DNA from: Acidimicrobiaceae bacterium
GTDB taxonomy: Bacteria; Actinomycetota; Acidimicrobiia; Acidimicrobiales; Aldehydirespiratoraceae
Length of the DNA stretch: 56,850 nucleotides
Reading direction: 5' to 3'
Assembly: GCA_009843735.1 (NCBI GenBank)
Contig: VYCW01000100.1
Span: forward strand, 1 to 56,850
Each line of letters opens with the position of its first letter. Within the stretch, counting starts at the first letter, position 1. Positions 26,610 through 35,176 of this stretch are shown here, one piece after another. Under the pieces are notes generated by a model. It was not told the origin of the DNA. It searched no databases and saw nothing but the letters and a program-made list of their open reading frames with translations. The position numbers were made by a program, and so were the translations under genes.

Positions 26610-27626
26610 ATGCAGGTAGCAGTGGTCACCGGACCGGGAGCGGTCGAGCTCCGCGACGAGCCCCGGCCCCGCCCCGGCCCCGAGGACGTGTTGATAGAGG
26701 TGGGCACCTGCGGCCTATGCACCATGGAGCGGCGCCTGTTCGCCGGGACGAAGCCCATATACCCCGTCGCCCCGGGCCACGAGGCCGCGGGCCGGGTCGT
26801 AGAGGCCGGCGAGGCGGTGGCATCGCTCCCGGGAGCGCCAAGGGTCGGCGACCTGGTCACCATGGACCTGCTGACCCGCTGCGGAACCTGCCACATGTGC
26901 CGCCGAGGCCGCAGCGCGCTGTGCAAGCGGCCCCAGGGCGGGACGCTCAGCGACGGCACCATCTCGATGGGAGCCGGGCTGGCCGAAGTGGTGAGGGTGG
27001 CCGCGGCCCAGACCTACTGCGTGGGCGAGATCCCCGTCGAGCACGCCGCCATGGGAGAGCCGGTGGCCTGCGTGGTGCACTCGGTGCGGTTGAGCGGCTT
27101 CCGGGCCGGCGACCGGGTGGCCGTCATCGGCGCGGGCTACATGGGTCGCCTCCATCTGTCTCTCTGCCGGGCGTGGGGCGCGGCCTCGGTCGGCCTGATC
27201 GACGTGAGCGGCCAGCGCCGGGCTGAGGCGGCCGAAGCCGGCGCGGCCAGGGTGGCCGACCCCGCCGACGTAGCCGGCTGGCAGACCGATCACGACATCG
27301 TCTTCGTCACCGCGGGCGTCCCGGGCGCGGTGGAAATGGCCATGGACCTGTGCGACGACGCGGGCGCGGTGGTCCTTTACGGAGCCTTCCCCAAGGACAT
27401 CATGGCGTCGGTGGGCGCCGACCGCATCCACCATCACGAGCTGTCGATCATCGGGGTGTTCAGCCAGGAGCCGGAGGACTGGCGGACGGCTGCGGGCCTG
27501 CTGCAATCGGGCGCTCTGGCTGCCGACCTTGACCGGCTGGTCACCGCCCGCTACCAGCTGGCCGATGTCGCCGACGCTCTAGCCCTTACCGTCGAGCAGC
27601 CCGTCTACCGGGTGATGGTCGGTTGA
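26610..27626 (+). CDS. Zinc-dependent medium-chain alcohol dehydrogenase
   Basis: A 338-residue MDR dehydrogenase. Catalytic zinc ligands C34 (GTCGLC) and H57-E58 (PGHEAAG) are present, and the structural zinc lobe has four cysteines C91, C94, C97 and C105. The Rossmann glycine motif appears as VIGAGYMG. It probably oxidises a polyol, sugar alcohol or secondary alcohol with NAD(P). It is 29 bp after the amidohydrolase and 32 bp before an FGGY-kinase-like gene, a pairing typical of polyol catabolism (dehydrogenase plus kinase). Substrate unknown. Confidence 0.93.
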   Translation: MQVAVVTGPGAVELRDEPRPRPGPEDVLIEVGTCGLCTMERRLFAGTKPIYPVAPGHEAAGRVVEAGEAVASLPGAPRVGDLVTMDLLTRCGTCHMCRRGRSALCKRPQGGTLSDGTISMGAGLAEVVRVAAAQTYCVGEIPVEHAAMGEPVACVVHSVRLSGFRAGDRVAVIGAGYMGRLHLSLCRAWGAASVGLIDVSGQRRAEAAEAGAARVADPADVAGWQTDHDIVFVTAGVPGAVEMAMDLCDDAGAVVLYGAFPKDIMASVGADRIHHHELSIIGVFSQEPEDWRTAAGLLQSGALAADLDRLVTARYQLADVADALALTVEQPVYRVMVG

Positions 27627-27658
27627 GCGGCCATTTGAGCGGTTAGGAGCGAGTCGCT

Positions 27659-28966
27659 ATGAGTGCGGTGGTCGTCGGGGTCGACCTGGGGACCGGCGGT
27701 GAGCGCCACGGCGCGGTGAAGCTCTGGATGTACGAACCGTTCGAGGGCGCCTTGTCCTGGCCCCCGGGCCGGGCCGATCCCGCCGCCTGGCTCGACGGTC
27801 TGGGCCGCCTGCTGGCCAGGGTCAACGAATCCGGGCTGGAAATCGCCGCGGTGGGAGTCGGCGGGCAGAGCCCCACGACCGTGCCGCTGGACGGCGATGG
27901 GGGCAGGTCCACCGCGGCTATGGCCGCCACCTGCCGCCACCCGGCCGGGAACGGCCTGGGCCGCACCGAGCACCACCTCGCCCAGCTCGAGTTCCTCAGC
28001 GACGAGGTGGGACGCCCGCTGGCCGGAGCGCAGATCTGGGACTGGGCGCTGCGCTGCCTCGGCGCGGGCGACATCCAGGGGCTCTGGCCCGGCGAGGAGA
28101 CCATCGGTGGCTACGGAGACAGGGTGGAGGTGGGCACGGTCATCGGCGAGTGCGACGGCTCGCTGGGCCTGGCCGCCGGCACGCCCTTGGTGAGCGCGTC
28201 CAACGACGCCTACATGAGCTTCTGGGCTGGTGGGCTCTTCACTCACCGCAGGGGCCACGATCCCGGGGGCCGTACCGGCGGCTTGGGCGTGGCCGTGGAC
28301 GCCGCCAAGCGGCCACCCGACATGCTCGGTTTCTTCAGCCCGGTGGCGGGGGTCGAGGTGGTCGGGGGGGCCACCAACGGGCACGGGCAGCTGCTGGAGT
28401 GGTGGTCGGCCATGTCGGGCCGATCCATCGAGGAGTTGCTGGGGCTGGCCACCGGGGTGGCTCCCGGCGCGGGCGGGTTGCTGGTCCTGCCCTACCACGA
28501 CGGCGAACGTGCGCCTCGGTGGGAGGCCCGCCTGAGAGGGGAGATCCACGGGCGTACCTTCAATGCCGGCGTGGCCGAGATCGCCCGGGCCGTGCTGGAG
28601 GCGGCGGGCTACGGCCTGCGGCACATCCTCGCGGACCTGCGGGCCTCCGGCGTGGAGATGGACGTCATGTGCTGCGGAGGCTCACCGGCGCTCAGCCACC
28701 TGTGGTGCTCGATCAAGGCGTCGATCCTCGAAGTCGAGGTGGACATGCCCGACCGGCCCGATCAGCTCTCGGCCCACGGCTGCGCGCTGACGGCCGGCTC
28801 GGCGCTGGGATGGTGGGACCCCGTCGGCGCCGAGCGCTCGGACTCGTGGCCGCTGGCGGCCATGACCCGCATCGAGCCGTCCCCCGACGACGCCTACCGG
28901 GCCGCCTACGAGCGGTTCGTGGCTCTCGGCGACGCCGCAGTCGCCCGACTTGACGGTGCGGTCTAG
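27659..28966 (+). CDS. Atypical FGGY-family carbohydrate kinase-like protein
   Basis: A 435-residue protein, shorter than the usual 480-520, related to FGGY sugar kinases. Seen: N-terminal phosphate loop GVDLGTGGERHG (normally DxGTTSxK), GVGGQS (66-71), the catalytic-base candidate D183 in SASNDAYMSF, a GGRTGGLGV loop, GGATNGHG, and a C-terminal ATP-site remnant CCGGSPALSHLW. The substrate-binding WxDxR motif is not recognisable: the aligned stretch reads ATCR at 90-93. An AGGAGCGAG ribosome-binding site precedes the ATG. It follows a zinc alcohol dehydrogenase and may phosphorylate its keto-sugar product, but altered motifs make activity uncertain. Confidence 0.75.
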   Translation: MSAVVVGVDLGTGGERHGAVKLWMYEPFEGALSWPPGRADPAAWLDGLGRLLARVNESGLEIAAVGVGGQSPTTVPLDGDGGRSTAAMAATCRHPAGNGLGRTEHHLAQLEFLSDEVGRPLAGAQIWDWALRCLGAGDIQGLWPGEETIGGYGDRVEVGTVIGECDGSLGLAAGTPLVSASNDAYMSFWAGGLFTHRRGHDPGGRTGGLGVAVDAAKRPPDMLGFFSPVAGVEVVGGATNGHGQLLEWWSAMSGRSIEELLGLATGVAPGAGGLLVLPYHDGERAPRWEARLRGEIHGRTFNAGVAEIARAVLEAAGYGLRHILADLRASGVEMDVMCCGGSPALSHLWCSIKASILEVEVDMPDRPDQLSAHGCALTAGSALGWWDPVGAERSDSWPLAAMTRIEPSPDDAYRAAYERFVALGDAAVARLDGAV

Positions 28967-29027
28967 CGTGGTCGGCACCGACTAGTTCGACATCGACGAC
29001 CCGTCCAAACGCGAAGGAGCGACCGCC

Positions 29028-29420
29028 ATGGTGAACCCGCTGATCTTCGTCGATCTGCCCACGCCCGACCCCGAGGCCACCTCGCAGTTCTACGAGACGC
29101 TGTTCGACTGGAAGTACAAGCGCCGCCCCGCCGGCGAGTTCCACGAGGTGCTGCCGGGCGTGAAGCCCAACCTGGGAATCCACCTGGAGACCACCCCGGT
29201 GAGCGGACCGGTGCCCCGCATCTACGTGATGGTCGACGACCCGCCCGACAGGCTCGCCCTCGCCGTCGAGATGGGCGCCACCAAGATGTGGGACGAGGCC
29301 TACTGGGAGGAGTTCGACGCCCGCCACGCCGCCTTCCGCGACCCGTGGGGCAACGAGGTCGTGCTGTGGCGCAACAAGGGCACCTACGTGCCCGGATCGG
29401 CCTCCGAGAAGAACGCCTGA
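29028..29420 (+). CDS. VOC-family protein (glyoxalase/bleomycin-resistance fold)
   Basis: A 130-residue single-domain VOC protein: paired beta-alpha-beta-beta-beta modules beginning LIFVDLPTPDPEATSQFYE and ending FRDPWGNEVVLW, where the DPxGN turn is the family signature. AAGGAGCG precedes the ATG at 29028. It is closely similar in layout to the protein at 47716 (both begin with an LIFVD strand followed by FY and RPAG). VOC proteins are metal-dependent lyases, isomerases or dioxygenases, or ligand binders; no specific function can be assigned. It converges on the VOC gene at 29437. Confidence 0.88.
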   Translation: MVNPLIFVDLPTPDPEATSQFYETLFDWKYKRRPAGEFHEVLPGVKPNLGIHLETTPVSGPVPRIYVMVDDPPDRLALAVEMGATKMWDEAYWEEFDARHAAFRDPWGNEVVLWRNKGTYVPGSASEKNA

Positions 29421-29436
29421 TTGACCTCGGGGCAGA

Positions 29437-29934
29437 TCAGCCCAGGACCTGTTCCACCGAGAACTCGACGTTGTTGCCGTCGGGATCCTTGATCAGGCAG
29501 ATGTAGCCCACATCGGGGTTGCGGTACATCGGTCCGAGCACGAGGCAGCCGTCCTCGGCGGCCAGGCGGGCGACCTCGTCCACCTCGTCCCGGGTGTCCA
29601 GCGAGATGCCGAGGTGGGCAATGGAGGTGAGGAAGCCGTACTCCTCGACGATGTCGCCGGTGATCTGCTTGGGCAGGGCGCCCTCCATCAGCACGATCAC
29701 GAAGCGGGCCGCCCCCGGCGTGGTGATGTCGCGCTCGTTGGCCAGCCAGGCGGTGCGCATCCTGGTCTCCGGGTCGTGGCGCTCGGAGATCTTCACCAGG
29801 GTGGTGAACTTCTCGTAGAAGGCCAGCGTGTCGTCGAGGCTCCGCACCGGCAGCGCGATGTGGGTGAGCAGCGACGGCGGCGGCTCGGCGGCTGAAGACG
29901 CGGCCTCAGCGCCGGATGCGACGGTGTCAGTCAT
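29437..29934 (-). CDS. VOC-family protein, longer type
   Basis: A 165-residue VOC protein with an Ala/Ser/Glu-rich leader (residues 5-22) before the first module (LTHIALPVRSLDDTLAFYEKF). The second module includes HLGISL and ends in VGYICLIKDPDGNNVEFSV, the DPDGN turn and terminal metal-ligand Glu being typical of glyoxalase I-like proteins. It resembles the VOC protein at 47231 (shared GYIC..DPDGN and a TRDEVDE/SREEIDA helix). It is divergent from the VOC gene at 30061 and convergent with that at 29028. Specific substrate unknown. Confidence 0.88.
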   Translation of the reverse strand: MTDTVASGAEAASSAAEPPPSLLTHIALPVRSLDDTLAFYEKFTTLVKISERHDPETRMRTAWLANERDITTPGAARFVIVLMEGALPKQITGDIVEEYGFLTSIAHLGISLDTRDEVDEVARLAAEDGCLVLGPMYRNPDVGYICLIKDPDGNNVEFSVEQVLG

Positions 29935-30060
29935 GGCGCGACCCCCTGTGGGTCCGACATTACCGGCGAGCCGCGACCCTGGCTGAGGCGGGCGGATTTG
30001 GTCCGGTTGGCTCGTTGGGCATACCGTCCGGCCATCGGCTCGTGATTCAGGAGGAATCCA

Positions 30061-30429
30061 ATGTCAGCACCGAATCTGGGCAGCATCCTGGTGGGGTCGT
30101 CGCAGGTCGACGCCATGAAGGACTGGTACCGGGCCTGCTTCGGTCCCGACGAGAACGAGATGGGTGCGTTCGTGTTCGGAGGCATCCAGCTCTTCATCGA
30201 GGAGCACAGCGAGGTATCGGGCCCCAACGAGAACGGGCACCGGATCATCCTCAACCTCGACGTGGGCGACTGCCGGGGCCTCGAGGCGCACCTCAACGAC
30301 CAGGGCGTCAGCTGGGTCCGCGAGGTCGAGCAGATGCCCTTCGGGCTCATCGGCACCGTCGCCGACCCCGACGGCAACATGCTGCAGATCATCCAGTGGG
30401 GCGCCACCCCCGACGAGGGCCACGGCTGA
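30061..30429 (+). CDS. VOC-family protein
   Basis: A 122-residue VOC protein: first module LGSILVGSSQVDAMKDWYRACFG, second module HRIILNLDVGD and the closing TVADPDGNMLQIIQW. A consensus AGGAGG lies upstream of the ATG at 30061. The 126 bp before it separates it from a divergent VOC gene and must contain both promoters; I could not pick a convincing one. It lies 59 bp before the quinone-oxidoreductase-like gene and may share its transcript. Function not assignable beyond the fold. Confidence 0.88.
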   Translation: MSAPNLGSILVGSSQVDAMKDWYRACFGPDENEMGAFVFGGIQLFIEEHSEVSGPNENGHRIILNLDVGDCRGLEAHLNDQGVSWVREVEQMPFGLIGTVADPDGNMLQIIQWGATPDEGHG

Positions 30430-30488
30430 CCACTCCCGCTGAGGGTGGCTGCGGGCTGCCCGAGACACAGAGAGGGATCGACTGACCT

Positions 30489-31535
30489 ATGAAAGCGATG
30501 ATGTACCGCGCCTCGGGAGGGCCCGAGGTGCTGGAGTACGCCGACGTTGACGACCCGGTTCCCGGCGACGGCGACGTGGTGCTGGACGTCGCGGCCACCG
30601 CGCTCAACCGGCTCGACCTGCTCCAGCGCAACGGCTGGTACTACATGCCGGGATTCACCTTCCCCCACATTGCCGGCATGGACATCGCCGGCGTGGTGTC
30701 CGAGGTGGGGGCCGCGGTCACCGAGTGGCAGCCGGGCGACAGGGTGGTGGCCGATCCGTCCATGGCCGGGGTGCCCGAGAACTCGAAGCATGCGGGCCTG
30801 GGCGACCTCTACGGCGAGCTCGGCATCCTGGGTGCCACCCTTGACGGCGGCTACGCCGAGAAGTGCCTAGTCCCGGCCTCGCACTGCTACCGGGTGCCGG
30901 ACGGGGTGTCGCTAGAGCAGGCGGCCACGTTCCCCACGGTGTGGCTCACCGCCGGGCATGCCCTGTTCAACACGGGCGGGCTCTCGGAGGGTGAGACGGT
31001 GATGGTCCACGCCGCCGGGTCGGGCGTGTCGGTGGCTGGCATCCAGCTGGCCAAGCATGTCGGCGCCACCGTGCTGGCCACCGCCGGCACCGACGCCAAG
31101 TGCGAGCGAGCCCTTGAGCTGGGCGCCGACCACGTGCTCAACAATCGCACCGGCGACGTGACCGGCTGGGCCATGGGCGTCACCGAAGGTCGGGGCGTGG
31201 ACATGGTGTTCGACCATGTGGGAACTGCCCTGTTCACCCAGTCGATGTTCTCGCTGGCCATCGGGGGCCGGCTGGTCAACTGCGGCAACGCCTCGGGCGA
31301 CACCGCCACCATCGGTTCGCTCGGTCACCTGTTCCACAACGGGCTGCGGATCATGGGTTCCGACCCGTACCGGCCCGACGAGATGGGGCCGCTGTGGGAC
31401 ACCTTCTGCACCGAAGTCGCCGCAGGCCGGTTCACTGCGGTGATCGATTCGGAGTTCCCGCTGACCGAGGCGGCCGCGGCCCAGCAGAAGATGCTGGAGA
31501 GCGACTTCTTCGGAAAGATCCTGCTACGCCCCTAG
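30489..31535 (+). CDS. Zinc-binding dehydrogenase / quinone oxidoreductase-like MDR protein
   Basis: A 348-residue medium-chain dehydrogenase/reductase. It starts MKAMMYRASGGPEVLEY, the usual quinone-reductase opening, and has VXAAGSGVSVAGIQLAK as nucleotide loop (AAGSGVS in place of AAGGVG) and DMVFDHVG. The zinc-ligand cysteines of alcohol dehydrogenases are absent or not clearly placed; a loop with SKHAGLGDLYGELG replaces the structural-zinc lobe. Expected role is NAD(P)H-dependent reduction of quinones or enones. It ends 6 bp before the palindromic element at 31541. Confidence 0.88.
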   Translation: MKAMMYRASGGPEVLEYADVDDPVPGDGDVVLDVAATALNRLDLLQRNGWYYMPGFTFPHIAGMDIAGVVSEVGAAVTEWQPGDRVVADPSMAGVPENSKHAGLGDLYGELGILGATLDGGYAEKCLVPASHCYRVPDGVSLEQAATFPTVWLTAGHALFNTGGLSEGETVMVHAAGSGVSVAGIQLAKHVGATVLATAGTDAKCERALELGADHVLNNRTGDVTGWAMGVTEGRGVDMVFDHVGTALFTQSMFSLAIGGRLVNCGNASGDTATIGSLGHLFHNGLRIMGSDPYRPDEMGPLWDTFCTEVAAGRFTAVIDSEFPLTEAAAAQQKMLESDFFGKILLRP

Positions 31536-31540
31536 CCCCT

Positions 31541-31598
31541 GCGGAATCTCGGGTTGGTTCTGTGTCGTATATCCACAGAAGTCGTACCGAGATTCCGC
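31541..31598. repeat. Palindromic intergenic element, copy A (possible bidirectional terminator)
   Basis: A perfect 12-bp outer stem (GCGGAATCTCGG at 31541-31552, its complement at 31587-31598) encloses a second 7-bp stem (TTCTGTG at 31558-31564, CACAGAA at 31574-31580) with loop TCGTATATC. It fills the gap between two convergent genes. A related element in inverted orientation lies at 44271-44326, sharing GAATCTCGG, the core TGTGTCGTA at the same offset, and near-equal length. No U tract is present on either strand. It could be a REP-like repeat, a mobile palindrome or a factor-independent stem. Confidence 0.8.
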
Positions 31599-31627
31599 TG
31601 GTAGCGGGCTTGGCGCCCTCCCGGACC

Positions 31628-32863
31628 TCAGGGCGAGGTGCCGGCCAGGTCCAGGGCGGCGTGTAGCAGGACCTCGGCACCGCGGCCGGCGGCGTCGGGC
31701 TCGATGGACTCGGCCTCGTTGTGCGACAGCCCGTCCTGGCATGGCACGAAGATCATCCCCGCCGGTGCCCGCAGGGCCACATGGCAGGCGTCGTGGCCCG
31801 CGCCCGAGCCGATGCGCTCGTGGACGAAGCCGCAGCGTCGGGCGGCCGCCTCCACCGCGTCCACGCACCTCGGGTCGAACACGACCGGAGCGCAGTCGTT
31901 GATGACCTCGACCCGATACCCGCAGCCGTGGGCGGCGGCGGCATCAGCCACCAGGCGCCGTAGGGCGGCGTCCAGGTTCTCCAAGGTCTCGGCATCGGGA
32001 TGGCGCATGTCGATGGTGAACGTGATGTGGGCCGGAACGGTGTTGGACGACACCGGCTCGGAAGCGAACATCGCCGGGGTCAGCCGCACCAGCGGGGCGT
32101 GGGCGGCAGCCATCTCGTAGATCCCGCTAAGGGCGTCGGCCACCGAGCGGGCCGGGTCGTGGCGGCGGTCCATCGGCGTGGTTCCGGCGTGGGCCGGGAA
32201 CCCCTCGATGGTCACCCGGAACCAGCGGATCCCCTGCACGCCGGTGACCACACCGATCGACGAGCCGCTGGCCTCCAGGATCGGTCCCTGCTCGATGTGC
32301 AGTTCCAGGTACGCGCCCAGCGGCTTGCCGAACGCGGCGGCACCGGCCCAGCCGAGCCGGTCGAGCTCGTCGCCCACGGTGATGCCCGAGCGGTCACCGA
32401 TGGCCCGAACCTCGTCCAGCGGCAGCACACCGGCCCACACCGCGGAGCCCATCATCGACACCGGGAAGCGGGAGCCCTCCTCGTTGGTCCACACCGCCAC
32501 CTCCACCGGAGCCCGGGTCTCGACGGCGTGGTCATTGAGCGCCTCGACCACCTCGAGCCCGCCCAATACGCCGTACACACCGTCGAAGCGCCCGCCGGTC
32601 GGCTGGGTGTCGAGGTGGCTGCCGAGTACTACCGGAAGAGCATCGGGGTCCGTGCCCGGCCGCCGGGCGAACAGGTTGCCCACCCCGTCCAGCTCTATCG
32701 AGCAGCCGGCCTGCTCAGCCCATCCGATGAATAGCTCCCGTCCGGCCCTGTCGTCGTCCGAAAGCGCCTGCCGATTCGAGCCCCCAGCCGGCGTGGCTCC
32801 CACCTCGGCCATGTCCATCAACCGCGACCAAAGCCGCCCCTGATTCGTGTGCACATCAGTCAT
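31628..32863 (-). CDS. M20-family Zn hydrolase, N-carbamoyl-amino-acid / allantoate amidohydrolase type
   Basis: A 411-residue M20 peptidase-fold hydrolase of the hydantoinase/carbamoylase subfamily, which splits N-carbamoyl amino acids, ureidoglycolate or allantoate. Metal-site residues: H83 and D85 in GSHLDTQPTGGRFDG, D94, E128-E129 in WTNEEGSRF, followed by LHIEQGPILE and the GxxGxRW-type segment GVQGIRWFRV. Length equals the family norm when the ATG at 32863 is used; the open frame upstream of it reads as non-coding. It is divergent from the serine hydrolase at 32981. With the NCS2 permease and amidohydrolases it suggests turnover of ureides or pyrimidine-like compounds. Confidence 0.93.
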   Translation of the reverse strand: MTDVHTNQGRLWSRLMDMAEVGATPAGGSNRQALSDDDRAGRELFIGWAEQAGCSIELDGVGNLFARRPGTDPDALPVVLGSHLDTQPTGGRFDGVYGVLGGLEVVEALNDHAVETRAPVEVAVWTNEEGSRFPVSMMGSAVWAGVLPLDEVRAIGDRSGITVGDELDRLGWAGAAAFGKPLGAYLELHIEQGPILEASGSSIGVVTGVQGIRWFRVTIEGFPAHAGTTPMDRRHDPARSVADALSGIYEMAAAHAPLVRLTPAMFASEPVSSNTVPAHITFTIDMRHPDAETLENLDAALRRLVADAAAAHGCGYRVEVINDCAPVVFDPRCVDAVEAAARRCGFVHERIGSGAGHDACHVALRAPAGMIFVPCQDGLSHNEAESIEPDAAGRGAEVLLHAALDLAGTSP

Positions 32864-32980
32864 GCCGTGAATTCTCTCCACTGGGATCAATTCGCCCAAC
32901 TCGCGCCCCAACGGTTCCCTGTTGAGGTCGACGCCTCGGGGTGACAGCCTTCTGACGGACTGGAGAGACTTGGTGTCGGC

Positions 32981-34006
32981 ATGCACATGGACGAAATACT
33001 CAGACGGTTTGTGCAGCGACACCGTGTTCCTGCCGTGGCTGCCGCGGTGGTTCCAGCTGAAGGCCCGGTTGAGGAACATGTCGTCGGTGTCCGGCGGCGG
33101 GGCAGTCGCGATGCAGCAACGGCATCGGATCGATGGCACATCGGTTCGTGCACCAAGACCTTCACCGCGGCGCTGTGGGGCCGCTTGGTGGAGCTCGGCC
33201 ACGCCGAGTGGGACATGCCGCTGGAGCAAGCCCTGGCCGACATCGCCGGCGACATGCATCCCGACTGGACAAGGCAGACCGTCGATTCGGTGTTCTGGTG
33301 CCGGGCCGGGTTCAAGGCGAACCTGAGCCCGGCCCAGATGAGGAAGGCTTGGGACGACTCCCGGCCCCTGGCAGACCAGCGCAGCGACGCCGCCAGGCAG
33401 GCATTGAGCGATCCACCGGATCGGCCCGATGAGTTCCGCTACTCGAACCTGGGGCTCATCGTCGTCGGCGCCGTCATTGACCGCTTGGCCGGTGCGACAT
33501 TCGAGCAGGCTCTCGACGCCCATGTGCTAGCACCCCTCGGCATCGAGTCCGTTGGTTACGGACCGCCCGGTGAGATCTGGGGTCATCCGGCAAGGTTCCG
33601 GCTCGGCAACTTCACCGTCCTCACCGGACCGCCCGCCGACCCCGCCGATCCGTTCAGCGACAACCCCGCGGTGTTCTCGGCCGCGGGGACGATGCACATC
33701 ACCATGGCCGACTGGGCCAAGTTCGTGCGGGTCTTCATGGTCGGCGGCTCGAGCCTGCTGCATGCCTCCACCGTTGATCGCCTGCTCCGGACGCACCATG
33801 GCGGCGAGTACGGGATGACCATGGGCTGGTCAAGGACTGGCGTCCTTCCGCGGGTCGGGTACGCGATGCAGGGCTCCAACACGATGTGGTCGACCGCCGC
33901 CCTAATCGACAGCGACCGCCAACGCGCCGCGCTGGTCGCCTGCAACGACGGCCGCAGTCGCGTCCTCACCGGCACCGCCCGTCTAGCCGCCAGCCTCCTG
34001 CCATAG
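32981..34006 (+). CDS. Beta-lactamase-fold serine hydrolase (class C / esterase EstB-like)
   Basis: A 341-residue penicillin-binding-fold hydrolase without a signal peptide, so probably cytoplasmic. Catalytic motifs: S-x-x-K in IGSCTKTF (residues about 50-57), Y-x-N in RYSNLG, and the third-motif position YAMQGSN replacing the canonical K/HTG. This pattern fits EstB-like esterases and D-amino-acid amidases/peptidases rather than true beta-lactamases. Two in-frame ATGs lie six bases apart (32981, 32987). It faces the M20 hydrolase across 117 bp. Confidence 0.88.
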   Translation: MHMDEILRRFVQRHRVPAVAAAVVPAEGPVEEHVVGVRRRGSRDAATASDRWHIGSCTKTFTAALWGRLVELGHAEWDMPLEQALADIAGDMHPDWTRQTVDSVFWCRAGFKANLSPAQMRKAWDDSRPLADQRSDAARQALSDPPDRPDEFRYSNLGLIVVGAVIDRLAGATFEQALDAHVLAPLGIESVGYGPPGEIWGHPARFRLGNFTVLTGPPADPADPFSDNPAVFSAAGTMHITMADWAKFVRVFMVGGSSLLHASTVDRLLRTHHGGEYGMTMGWSRTGVLPRVGYAMQGSNTMWSTAALIDSDRQRAALVACNDGRSRVLTGTARLAASLLP

Positions 34007-34053
34007 CCGTCCGCTGGTGAACGCTGGTCGGCGATCAACCATCATGAGCGCCG

Positions 34054-35145
34054 ATGTTTGAAGGTCCCCGGGATGCTCCTTATCCGGAGTTGAAGAAGAC
34101 CCACACGATGGCCCACGTGGGCCGGCCGTTCACGGACTACAAGCCGCCCGCGGCCGCGCCGGTGTGGGCCGTGATCGAGGGGCTGGGCCGCTACCACGTG
34201 CTGCTCGCCGCCCTGGAGCTCGGCGTGTTCGAGGCCCTGGACGAGGCTCCAGACACCGGGATGACGGCGGGGGAATTGGCCGGACGGCTGGGCCTTCCGG
34301 AGCTGCACGTGGAGTCGCTGCTGGACTCGGTGGTGGTCCTCGGCCTGCTCGACCGGGTGGTCGACGGCTTCAGGCTCAACGACGCCGCCCGCCGCTACCT
34401 GCTTGTCGACGGCGCGGCCTCGATGGCCGGGCTGATCCCGGTAGCCCCCGGACCCCATGAGAACTGGACCCGCCTGGCCGACACCGTCCGCTCGGGCCGG
34501 CCCGCCACCCCCATCGACGACGACCCGGCCGCCTTCTACGTGCCGCTAGTGGAGGGAACCTTCACCACCATGTGGCGCTGCGCCAGCCGCGCCGACTTCA
34601 AGATGCGCTACAGCGCGCTGGCCGCACCCAGGATTCTCGACCTCGGCGCGGGCGGGGCGCCCTGGTCGATCGCCATGCTGGAGGCCTGCGCCGATGGCCG
34701 GGCCATGGTTAACGACCTCGACGGGGTGATAGACGTGGCCCGGCGCAAGACGGCCGAGCACGGCGTGGCCGACCGCTGTGAGTTCCGGCCCGGCGACTTC
34801 CACACGGTCCCGCTGGAGGACGGCGCCTATGACGTCGTCGTGCTGGGCCACGTCTGCCGCACCGAGGGCCCGGACGGCGCCCGCCACCTGGTGGAGCGGG
34901 CCTACGCGGCCCTCCGGCCCGAGGGCCGGGTGGTGTTGGCCGACTACTTCGTCGGACCCAACCACAAGACCAACCCCCACGCGGTGCTGATGGGTATGAC
35001 CATGATGGCCAGCACCGTCAACGGCTTCGGAGTCACCACCGAGACAGCCACCGGCTGGCTAAGGGGCGCCGGATTCGAGGCACTCCGGCTGATCGAGCCC
35101 ATCGGCTTCCAATTCGCCTACGTGGCCTCCAAGCCCAGAGACTGA
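34054..35145 (+). CDS. SAM-dependent methyltransferase with N-terminal winged-helix dimerisation domain
   Basis: A 363-residue protein with the two-domain layout of small-molecule O-methyltransferases. Residues about 45-115 form a winged-helix region (LLAALELGVFEALDEAP ... LPELHVESLLDSVVVLGLLDR), and residues 190-330 a Rossmann domain with motif I ILDLGAGGAP (about 193-202), acidic NDLDGV, and GRVVLADYF. The family methylates hydroxyl groups of aromatic or polyketide-like acceptors. The start is uncertain: ATG 34054 or ATG 34108. It precedes the second amidohydrolase by 31 bp. Confidence 0.87.
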   Translation: MFEGPRDAPYPELKKTHTMAHVGRPFTDYKPPAAAPVWAVIEGLGRYHVLLAALELGVFEALDEAPDTGMTAGELAGRLGLPELHVESLLDSVVVLGLLDRVVDGFRLNDAARRYLLVDGAASMAGLIPVAPGPHENWTRLADTVRSGRPATPIDDDPAAFYVPLVEGTFTTMWRCASRADFKMRYSALAAPRILDLGAGGAPWSIAMLEACADGRAMVNDLDGVIDVARRKTAEHGVADRCEFRPGDFHTVPLEDGAYDVVVLGHVCRTEGPDGARHLVERAYAALRPEGRVVLADYFVGPNHKTNPHAVLMGMTMMASTVNGFGVTTETATGWLRGAGFEALRLIEPIGFQFAYVASKPRD

Positions 35146-35176
35146 AGCCCGACGACACCCTCGGCAGGAGACAGCA

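Noticed and set aside
32981-34006. Antibiotic-resistance beta-lactamase
   Set aside because: No signal peptide and a non-canonical third motif (QGSN instead of KTG) fit an esterase/peptidase of the same fold better.
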